DNA from: JASLDZ01 sp964235945
GTDB lineage: Bacteria > Pseudomonadota > Alphaproteobacteria > Caulobacterales > Caulobacteraceae
Assembly: GCA_964235945.1 (NCBI GenBank)
Contig: CAXSDV010000078.1
Span: 1 to 7,709, forward strand
DNA length: 7,709 nucleotides
Direction: 5' to 3'
This document shows, in pieces, positions 1-5,451 of the stretch. Position numbers and translations under genes: made by a program. Within the stretch, counting starts at the first letter, position 1; every line of letters begins with the position of its first letter. The notes under the pieces are model-generated. The model saw only the letters and a list, made by a program, of their open reading frames with translations, did no database searches and was not told the origin of the DNA.

Positions 1-557
1 TCACCGCCGTGGACCTCGACGCCGCGGCGCGGGCGTTGCTGGAGTTGATCGAGAATCCGGAGCTGCGGCGGCGTATGGGGGCGGCGGCCCGGCGGCGGGC
101 GCTGGAGGTGTTCGACTGGGGGCGCATCATCCCCCAGTACGAGGCCCTGTGGGCCGAGCTGGACGCGCGGCGGCGCGCCGCCCCGGCCGAAGCCCCGCGC
201 TCGCGCAACGCGGCGGACAATCCCTGGCGGCCCGACCCCTTCCGCATGTTCGCGAGCTACCCCACCGAGTGGGCCACCTCCACCACCCTGCTGGCGGCGG
301 CCCCCGGCATGGACCAGCCGGCGGTGGAGGCGCTGATGGCCAAGCCTCTGGTGCGCCTCATGCCCCAGTACCTGCCCACCCCCGACGAGGTGCGCGCCAT
401 CGTCGAGGCGCTGGCCGCCGCGCCGCAGGTGGCGCTGGGCGATCTCCTCCTGCGCTTCCCCGCGGGCCGGCGGCCCTTCCTGGAGCGCGGCGTGGTGTGG
501 ATGGCCAAGTACGGCATGCTCGTGATCCTGTCCCGCTCCAACCACCTGCCGGGCTGA
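1..557 (+). CDS. GT4-type glycosyltransferase, C-terminal part (5' end outside window)
   Basis: The reading frame is open from the first full codon at base 3 to TGA at 555-557, so the start lies upstream of the window; a GTG at base 9 is internal and not a start. About 184 residues are visible. The first ~55 (TAVDLDAAARALLELIENP, then LRRRMG and FDW) are the typical last helices of a GT-B fold GT4 enzyme, which transfers a sugar from a nucleotide-sugar donor in the cytoplasm. The rest is an extension of about 110 residues beginning NPWRPDPF and ending with a helix-rich stretch containing GRRPF and VVWMAKYGML. The complete minus-strand neighbour ending at 571 has the same arrangement, and the two align from TAVD to the end, so they are paralogs. 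Their 3' ends are 13 bp apart with no obvious terminator. The GT4 assignment rests partly on this paralogy because the catalytic region is not in the window. Donor, acceptor and the role of the extension are unknown. Confidence 0.85.
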   Translation, partial: TAVDLDAAARALLELIENPELRRRMGAAARRRALEVFDWGRIIPQYEALWAELDARRRAAPAEAPRSRNAADNPWRPDPFRMFASYPTEWATSTTLLAAAPGMDQPAVEALMAKPLVRLMPQYLPTPDEVRAIVEALAAAPQVALGDLLLRFPAGRRPFLERGVVWMAKYGMLVILSRSNHLPG

Positions 558-570
558 GGCGGCCGGGGCG

Positions 571-2223
571 TCACCCCCAGGCCGTCACGCCCAGCTTGCA
601 AAGCCAGGTCAGCGTCGCCGCGCCGAAGGGCCGGCGCGCGGCGGGCAGGGCCTCCAGCAGCTCGCGGACGGACAGCGGGCCCGTCGCCAGACGGTCCAAC
701 ACGCGCGTGGTCTCGTCGGCGTCGAGCCGCAGGACGCCGTAGGCTCCGTCGAGCTCCACCGTCGCCAGCCGCGCGCGTTCGGAGGCCACGTCGCCCCCGC
801 GAAGGCGCAGGCGCGTGTCCGGCCCCAGCACCTCCGTCGCGAAGCCCGCGAAGTCGGCGAACGGGTCGCCGCGCACAGGGTTGAGCCGCGGCGCGGCCGG
901 GGCGACCTCGCGGGGGCGCAGCGTTTCGAGTTCAGCGAACAGGTCGGCGTAGAGCCGCGCCACCACCGGCCAGTCGAAGCGCGCGAGGACGTGGGCGCGG
1001 CCGGACGCCCCCATGCGGCGTCGCAACGGCGGGTCGGCCAGGAGCCGGGCCAGGGCGTCGGCGGCGGTTCCCACGTCCACCGCCGTGTGCTGGGCCACGG
1101 CGCCCACATAGTTCTGGTAGCTCTCGAGCCCGAGGTTGTGGCGCGCCGCCAGGCTTTCGCCCAGCGCTCCCGGCGCGCCGCCGAGGGTGGGGACCAGGAA
1201 GCCGTCCTCCCCATGGCGGACGTTGGCGCGGTAGCCGTCCCAGTCGCTGACCACCACCGGCAGCCCCGAGGCCATGGCCTCCAGCGGGGTGAGGCCGAAG
1301 GTCTCCTGCACGTTGTCCACCAGGGACAGGAACACGTCGGCGGCGGCCCATAGGTCGGCGACGCGGGCGGGGTCGTTGCCGTCCAGGAAGGCGACGGTCG
1401 CCGGGCCCGCATAGGCGCGGGCGGCTTCCTCGTAGCGCGCACGGTCCGCCTCGCCGCCCGGGAACCAGCCTGCCAGGGCGAAGACGGTGCGCACCCCCGT
1501 GGCGGCCGCCGCCTCGCCCAGCGCGCGGAACATGGGCTGGGGGAAGGCCTTCTCGAAGAAGGACAGCCGCCCCACCCAGGCGACCAGCACGTCCGCCTCC
1601 GCCAAGCCCAGCTCCGCCCGCAGCCGGGCGCGCGCGCCCGGCCGGTCGGCGGCGGCGGCGCAGGCGGCCGCGTCCACCCCGAGCGGGATCACCGGCAGGC
1701 GCGGCCGCGGGCGCAGCGATCCGCCGAAGCGCGCCTGCAGGTGGTCGTTCCAGCCGTCGAACATGGCGACGAGCGCGTCGGCCACGGCCGGGGAGGTGCA
1801 GACCAGCGCGTCCCAGGGCTGGACGGGGGCGACCGCCGCTTCGGCGATCATCGCGCGCGTGGCGGGGGGCGCGAGGGTGTGGACCAGGCCCGCCAGGCTC
1901 CACAGTTGGTCACCCCCCGCGCGCCGGCGCATCCAGGCGAGTTCGGCGAGGTCCGGCTGGCCACGCAGCAGCGCGCCCGTCTCGCGGATCGGGCCGGGGT
2001 CGACGCACAGGCCGGTGGTCAGCGTCATGCCGGGGGGCGGCGGGGCGTCGGCGGCGACCTGCGCGGCGGGGAGGGGGCGGGCGGCGGCCACGTGCACCCG
2101 CTCGAACCCGCCGTGGCCGATCAGCGCGCGAAACAGGCCGGCGTTGGCCACATCCTTGCCGAAGGGGTTGGGGCCGACGCCCAGCCGCCCGGCGGGGTGG
2201 AACAGCGAGAGTTGGCGGGGCAT
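571..2223 (-). CDS. GT4-family glycosyltransferase with extra C-terminal domain
   Basis: A 550-residue retaining-type GT-B glycosyltransferase, expected to be cytoplasmic and to use a nucleotide sugar. Residues 1-200 form the acceptor-side half, with an early glycine-rich stretch (NPFGKDVANAG). The donor-side half follows: WVGRLSFFEK (R219, K225) and the EX7E motif ETFGLTPLE (E307, E315), followed by the GLPVVVSDWDGYR stretch. The GT4 body ends near residue 435. A further ~105 residues start at NPVRGDPF and end with a helical pattern containing LLEALPAARRPF and TWLCKLGV, which match the end of the partial paralog at 1-557. At 550 residues it is longer than the usual 350-420 of GT4 enzymes because of this extension. 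I chose ATG at 2221-2223; a TTG two codons earlier (2229) is possible. Neither has a clear Shine-Dalgarno sequence. It follows the M23 gene by 83 bp on the same strand and may be cotranscribed with it. The family is secure; the sugar specificity is unknown. Confidence 0.92.
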   Translation of the reverse strand: MPRQLSLFHPAGRLGVGPNPFGKDVANAGLFRALIGHGGFERVHVAAARPLPAAQVAADAPPPPGMTLTTGLCVDPGPIRETGALLRGQPDLAELAWMRRRAGGDQLWSLAGLVHTLAPPATRAMIAEAAVAPVQPWDALVCTSPAVADALVAMFDGWNDHLQARFGGSLRPRPRLPVIPLGVDAAACAAAADRPGARARLRAELGLAEADVLVAWVGRLSFFEKAFPQPMFRALGEAAAATGVRTVFALAGWFPGGEADRARYEEAARAYAGPATVAFLDGNDPARVADLWAAADVFLSLVDNVQETFGLTPLEAMASGLPVVVSDWDGYRANVRHGEDGFLVPTLGGAPGALGESLAARHNLGLESYQNYVGAVAQHTAVDVGTAADALARLLADPPLRRRMGASGRAHVLARFDWPVVARLYADLFAELETLRPREVAPAAPRLNPVRGDPFADFAGFATEVLGPDTRLRLRGGDVASERARLATVELDGAYGVLRLDADETTRVLDRLATGPLSVRELLEALPAARRPFGAATLTWLCKLGVTAWG

Positions 2224-2306
2224 GGACAAACCGTTCGGCGCGCGCGGAAAGCGCGAACACGGCCCGGGCGCCGCCTCCGCGTCAAGGCGTGGTCGCCGCG
2301 GGGCCG
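2224..2306 (-). promoter_or_regulatory. Intergenic leader with a lone -35-like TTGACGC
   Basis: This short gap separates the M23 stop codon from the downstream glycosyltransferase start. On the minus strand, positions 2285 to 2279 read TTGACGC, which matches the -35 consensus described for Caulobacter housekeeping promoters (TTGACGS). I find no GCTANAWC-like -10 at the usual 10-14 bp spacing, so a promoter is not established. A small inverted repeat CGCGC-GGAAA-GCGCG (2241-2255) could form a weak hairpin, but it lacks a T-tract and is not a convincing terminator. Readthrough from the M23 gene is equally plausible. Confidence 0.25.
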
Positions 2307-3356
2307 CTAGAGCGCGGTTTCAAAGCTGCGGGTCAGCACCGGTCGGCCGGCGTTCTCCACGCGCAGCTCTGCTCGGTAGGTCCCCTTGGGCCAGCCGGCG
2401 GCGGGGCGGCGCTTGCCGACGTAGAGGGGGAGCTGCTGGCGGGAGGCGGCCAGCGGCGGCTGCACGCCCGGCGCCAGCACCACCCCGCCCGGGCCGGAGA
2501 GCGTGAACCTGACCACGTCGCCCGCCCGCAGGTTGGTGGCGAGCACGTAGGCCACGAGGTAGGGCGCCTCCGCTCCGGGCGCGGGCACGCCGCCCGCGTC
2601 GATCGCGGCCTGGTCGACCGGGTGATCGGTGAAGCCGGTGTCGACCACCTGGCGCCCGGCGTAGGGCGGCGGGCGCACCCACAGGCTCGCGCCCGATCCG
2701 CAGGTCCCGCCCGCGCCGGGATCGCCTACGCCGGGCCCGGGGGCGAAGGGGTCCACGGCCACCGTCCGGTGGCTGACGCTGATGTGCAGGTGGGGGAACT
2801 CGGTCTCGCCCGACAGGCCCACGCGACCCAGCGGTTGGCCGGCGCGCACCGCCTGACCCGGTTTCACCACGAGCGAGCCCCTGGCCATGTGGCAGTATTG
2901 GGTTTCCCAGCCGTCGCCGTGGTCCACCACCACGCCGTTGCCGCACTCGGTCCCCTTCACCGCGGCCAAGCCCCGCTCGCGCACGTTGATGTCGGGTTCG
3001 CCGTCGCGCAAACGCAGCACCACGCCGTCGGCGGCGGCCAGCACGTCGACCCCGCGGCGCTGGTCGATCATGTCGCGCAGGCGGATGTCCGTGCCGTTAT
3101 GGCCGTTCTGAGTGTCGGAGCCGCAGGTGTAGTCGCGCGCGCCGGGGCCGGGGTCGCGGTCCAGGTAACGCTGGATGAAGCAGGTGCGGCCCAGCTCGCA
3201 CGCGAGCGGCCAAACGAGCCGCGGCGCAGGGACGGGTGCGGACGACTGCGCGCCGGAGGCCGGCGGGGGCGCCGCGCCGCCCGTGAGCAAGGCCAAGGGC
3301 AGGGCCAGCAGGATCGCGCCTGCGACGGCGGGGCGCGGAACGGGTGGTCGACGCAT
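2307..3356 (-). CDS. Secreted M23-family zinc metallopeptidase (lysostaphin-like fold)
   Basis: A 349-residue exported endopeptidase likely to cut peptide bonds in peptidoglycan. Residues 1-36 look like a Sec signal peptide: RR near the start, a hydrophobic run AVAGAILLALPLALL, then a small-residue region. Cleavage near residues 29-36 is plausible. The M23 core spans about 75-205. Visible metal ligands are H86 and D90 (HNGTD) and H191 of the HLH motif; H156 (QYCHM) and H189 fit the two catalytic histidines, so the enzyme looks active. Six cysteines (C53, C59, C78, C138, C155, C219) suggest disulfides, consistent with the periplasm. The C-terminal ~120 residues look beta-rich (YLVAYVLATNL, GTYRAELRVENAG) and may form an Ig-like domain; this is inferred from the residue pattern. 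I chose ATG 3356 rather than a longer frame opening at 3467 because AGGAG lies 6 bp upstream and the signal peptide begins directly there. It diverges from the glycosyltransferase at 3419. It could instead process a secreted protein rather than the wall. Confidence 0.93.
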   Translation of the reverse strand: MRRPPVPRPAVAGAILLALPLALLTGGAAPPPASGAQSSAPVPAPRLVWPLACELGRTCFIQRYLDRDPGPGARDYTCGSDTQNGHNGTDIRLRDMIDQRRGVDVLAAADGVVLRLRDGEPDINVRERGLAAVKGTECGNGVVVDHGDGWETQYCHMARGSLVVKPGQAVRAGQPLGRVGLSGETEFPHLHISVSHRTVAVDPFAPGPGVGDPGAGGTCGSGASLWVRPPPYAGRQVVDTGFTDHPVDQAAIDAGGVPAPGAEAPYLVAYVLATNLRAGDVVRFTLSGPGGVVLAPGVQPPLAASRQQLPLYVGKRRPAAGWPKGTYRAELRVENAGRPVLTRSFETAL

Positions 3357-3362
3357 CGCGAA

Positions 3363-3367
3363 CTCCT
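3363..3367 (-). promoter_or_regulatory. Ribosome binding site AGGAG of the M23 gene
   Basis: On the minus strand the sequence reads AGGAG, then 6 bp, then ATG (3356-3354). This spacing is near ideal. It fixes the start of the peptidase at 3356 and excludes the 37-codon N-terminal extension that an open frame from 3467 would give. Confidence 0.8.
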
Positions 3368-3368
3368 G

Positions 3369-3378
3369 GCCTAGAAGC
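3369..3378 (+). promoter_or_regulatory. Candidate -10 element (GCCTAGAAGC) for the plus-strand GT/sulfotransferase pair
   Basis: In the 62-bp divergent gap, GCCTAGAAGC contains CCTAGAAG, which matches six of eight positions of the Caulobacter-type -10 consensus GCTANAWC. A TCGACGC at 3348-3354 resembles the -35 TTGACGS, 15 bp upstream, one more than the usual maximum spacing. The start of transcription would fall near 3384 and give a leader of about 35 nt that contains the AGGAGG site. The identical 10-mer recurs at 7425-7434 in front of the other complete plus-strand start in the window. That recurrence is the main reason to report it. The -35 would lie inside the M23 coding start, so the two transcription units would overlap. 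Confidence 0.4.
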
Positions 3379-3402
3379 GTCCGCGCGCCGCCGCCTCGGC
3401 GC

Positions 3403-3408
3403 AGGAGG
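3403..3408 (+). promoter_or_regulatory. Ribosome binding site AGGAGG for the GTG start at 3419
   Basis: A full AGGAGG lies 10 bp before GTG 3419. It supports this GTG over the upstream ATG at 3344, which would overlap the M23 coding sequence and add 25 residues unlike the family's N-terminus. Confidence 0.7.
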
Positions 3409-3418
3409 CCCCAGGCGC

Positions 3419-4654
3419 GTGACGGACCGTACGGACGTTCTCTTCGTCCACAACAACTTCCCCGCACAGTTCGGCTTTCTGGCGGCGGCGCTCAAGCGGC
3501 GCGGCTGGCGGTGCGCGGCCATCGGCAGCGCCACCGCGCGCTCGGCGGACATCCCCGTGCGCCAGTGGAAGCTGGGCCGCGGCACGGGCAAGGACACCTT
3601 CGCCTACGCGATCCGCGCCGAGGCCGACCTGCTGCGCGCCCGCGCCGCCGCCGAGGTGGCGGTCGACCTCAAGGCCAAGGGCTTCGACCCCCGCGTGATC
3701 GTGGGCCATCCCGGCTGGGGCGAGACCCTGCTGCTGCAGGACGTCTTCCCCCGCGCGCGCCAGGTGCTGCACGGGGAGTTCTACTACCACGCCACCGGGG
3801 CCGACGTGGGCTTCGACCCCGAGTTCGGCGAACCCGGCCAGGACGAGCGCTGGCGCATCGAGGCCAAGAACGCCACCCTCGCCCTGGCCTACGCCCAGGC
3901 CCACGCGATCGTGGCGCCCACCGCCTTCCAGGCCTCCCAGTTCCCGCCGGTGTTCGCTCCGCTGATCCGCACGATCCACGAGGGGGTGGACACCGACCGC
4001 ATCCGCCCGCGCCCGGACGCCAAGCTCAAGATCAAGGACGGCCCGACGCTGGACCGCTCGACGCCGGTGGTCACCTTCATCAACCGCAATTTCGAGCCCC
4101 TGCGCGGCTTCAACACCTTCATGCGCGCCCTGCCGGCGCTGATGGAGGCCGTGCCCGAGGCGCACGCGGTGCTGATCGGGAACGACAATGCGCGCGGCTA
4201 CGGCGCCACCGCCGAGGGCGGCACCTGGAAGGCGCGCATGCTGGCGGAGCTGGAAGGCCGGCTCGACCTGTCGCGCCTGCACTTCACCGGCCCCGTGCCC
4301 CACGACACCATGCTGGACGCGGTGTCGATCGCGTCCGCCCACGTCTACTACACCTACCCCTTCGTGCTCTCCTGGTCGCTGCTGGAGGCCATGGCGTGCG
4401 AGGCGCTGGTGATCGCGTCCGACACCGGGCCGCTGCACGACGCGGTGACGGATGGGGTGAACGGGCGGCTCCTGCCTTTCAGCGACGTTCCCGCGCTCTC
4501 GCAGGCCATGATCGACGCTTGCCTCCGCCCGCGGGACTTCGCCCCCCTGCGCGCCGCCGCCCGCCGCACGGTGGTGGAGCGCTTCGACCGCGCACGCTTG
4601 TGCGAGCCCGCTTGGCTCGAGGTCGTCGACCGGGCCGTGGCGGCGGCGGGCTGA
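3419..4654 (+). CDS. GT4-family glycosyltransferase of the HNNFP / LSWSLLEAM subfamily
   Basis: A 411-residue GT-B glycosyltransferase. The N-terminus DVLFVHNNFPAQFGFLAAAL is the signature of the subfamily with the Glyco_trans_4_3-type N-terminal domain (known from the family, recalled rather than searched). Conserved acceptor-side features include VIVGHPGWGETLLLQDVFP and HGEFYYH. The linker reads IHEGVDTDRIRP. The donor half contains FINRNFEPLRGFNTFMRALP, then YPFVLSWSLLEAMACEALVIASDTGPLHD and NGRLLPF. E323 is the second glutamate of the usual EX7E motif; position 315 is Phe rather than Glu, which I regard as typical of this subfamily and not a defect. It starts at GTG with an AGGAGG upstream; its length is normal. 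Its stop is 5 bp before the sulfotransferase start, so the two are very probably cotranscribed and act on the same glycan. Donor and acceptor are unknown. Confidence 0.93.
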   Translation: MTDRTDVLFVHNNFPAQFGFLAAALKRRGWRCAAIGSATARSADIPVRQWKLGRGTGKDTFAYAIRAEADLLRARAAAEVAVDLKAKGFDPRVIVGHPGWGETLLLQDVFPRARQVLHGEFYYHATGADVGFDPEFGEPGQDERWRIEAKNATLALAYAQAHAIVAPTAFQASQFPPVFAPLIRTIHEGVDTDRIRPRPDAKLKIKDGPTLDRSTPVVTFINRNFEPLRGFNTFMRALPALMEAVPEAHAVLIGNDNARGYGATAEGGTWKARMLAELEGRLDLSRLHFTGPVPHDTMLDAVSIASAHVYYTYPFVLSWSLLEAMACEALVIASDTGPLHDAVTDGVNGRLLPFSDVPALSQAMIDACLRPRDFAPLRAAARRTVVERFDRARLCEPAWLEVVDRAVAAAG

Positions 4655-4659
4655 TCGCG

Positions 4660-5427
4660 GTGGACCGGCCGCGCATCGATTTCCTGGTGGCCGGCGTGCA
4701 GAAGGGCGGCACCACCGCCCTGCACGACCAACTGCGCCTGCACCCGGCCTTGGGATTGCCCGCCGACAAGGAGTTGCACCACTTCGACGACGAGGCGATC
4801 GACTGGTCCGCGCCCGACCACGCGGGTTATCACGACCGCTTCTCAGGACTGGAAGGGCGGGCGCGCCTGGGGGAGGCCACGCCCGTCTACATCTACTGGC
4901 CGCCGAGCCTGGAGCGGATCGCACGCTACCGCGCCGACATGCGCCTGATCCTCGTCTTCCGCGATCCGGTGGAGCGCGCCTGGTCGCACTGGCGCATGGA
5001 GAAGGCGCGCGGCTTCGACGAGGCTCCTTTCGCCTGGGCCATCCGCGGGGGTCGCGCGCGCCTGCACCCGGGCGACGCCTCCGCCCCCGGCCACCACCGG
5101 GTCTATTCTTACGTGGAGCGCGGATTCTACGCGGCCCAGCTCGCCCGGGCCCACGCCCTGTTCGGGGCGGGGAACGTCCTGTCGCTCCGCTCGCAGGATC
5201 TTTCGGCGCGGCCGGCCGAAACGGTCGCGGCCGTATCGCGCTTTCTAGGCGTGGAGCCGCCCGCGACGGTCGAGCCTTTGCGCGCCAACATCGGGGCCGA
5301 GCGCGACCTGGGCTCGGTTTTCACCGACGAGGACCGCGCGCTGCTGGCCGGTCTCTACCGCGAAGACCTCGTCGAGTTCGGCTCCCTGTCGGGGCTGGAC
5401 GTGTCGGGCTGGGCCAAGACGCCCTGA
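4660..5427 (+). CDS. PAPS-dependent sulfotransferase
   Basis: A 255-residue cytosolic-type sulfotransferase that would move sulfate from 3'-phosphoadenosine 5'-phosphosulfate to an acceptor hydroxyl or amine. The 5'-phosphosulfate loop is at residues 9-21 (LVAGVQKGGTTAL, K15). KELHHF (37-42) and GEATPVYIYWP (71-81) match conserved positions in the heparan-sulfate-sulfotransferase-like group. The 3'-phosphate binding motif is FRDPVERAWSHW (100-111; R101 and S109). The tail RGFYAAQLARAHALFG followed by an ETVAAVSRFLGVEP stretch is also typical. The length is normal for bacterial members. I chose GTG 4660 because the conserved strand DFLVAGVQKGGTT begins at residue 7. The long frame upstream is antisense or out-of-frame to real genes. 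No strong ribosome binding site is present, and the 5-bp gap after the preceding stop suggests translational coupling. Its partner glycosyltransferase makes a carbohydrate substrate most likely; a lipid or protein acceptor cannot be excluded. Confidence 0.92.
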   Translation: MDRPRIDFLVAGVQKGGTTALHDQLRLHPALGLPADKELHHFDDEAIDWSAPDHAGYHDRFSGLEGRARLGEATPVYIYWPPSLERIARYRADMRLILVFRDPVERAWSHWRMEKARGFDEAPFAWAIRGGRARLHPGDASAPGHHRVYSYVERGFYAAQLARAHALFGAGNVLSLRSQDLSARPAETVAAVSRFLGVEPPATVEPLRANIGAERDLGSVFTDEDRALLAGLYREDLVEFGSLSGLDVSGWAKTP

Positions 5428-5451
5428 ACTCCGTCGACCGGGCCCGCCAGA

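Noticed and set aside
558..570. Possible terminator between the convergent glycosyltransferase genes
   Set aside because: Only 13 bp, with no inverted repeat of useful length and no T-tract.
1487..2506. Plus-strand 339-codon frame antisense to the GT4 gene
   Set aside because: Ser/Arg/Ala-rich shadow; the minus strand encodes an unmistakable GT4 enzyme.
2289..3374. Plus-strand 361-codon frame antisense to the M23 gene
   Set aside because: No motif; the opposite strand has the complete M23 active site, a signal peptide and a ribosome binding site.
3422..3437. ACGGAC...ACGGAC short direct repeat with CCGTACGG core near the GT4 start
   Set aside because: It lies within the first codons of the gene and is explained by the repeated Thr-Asp residues (TDRTD).
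3357..3467. N-terminal extension of the M23 protein to a start at 3467
   Set aside because: It would place the signal peptide internally and overlap the divergent GT4 gene; AGGAG precedes ATG 3356 at ideal spacing.
3175..4659. Upstream 495 codons of the long plus-strand frame that ends in the sulfotransferase
   Set aside because: They overlap the M23 gene on the other strand and the GT4 gene in another frame; the translation is Arg/Pro/Gly-rich low-complexity, while recognisable sulfotransferase sequence begins only after 4660.
3371..4924. Minus-strand 517-codon frame antisense to the GT4 and sulfotransferase genes
   Set aside because: His/Arg/Gly-rich shadow typical of the antisense frame of a GC-rich gene; the plus strand has clear family motifs.
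5440..5447. CGGGCCCG palindrome between the sulfotransferase and the GT-methyltransferase gene
   Set aside because: 8 bp with no loop or T-tract; expected by chance in DNA of this composition.
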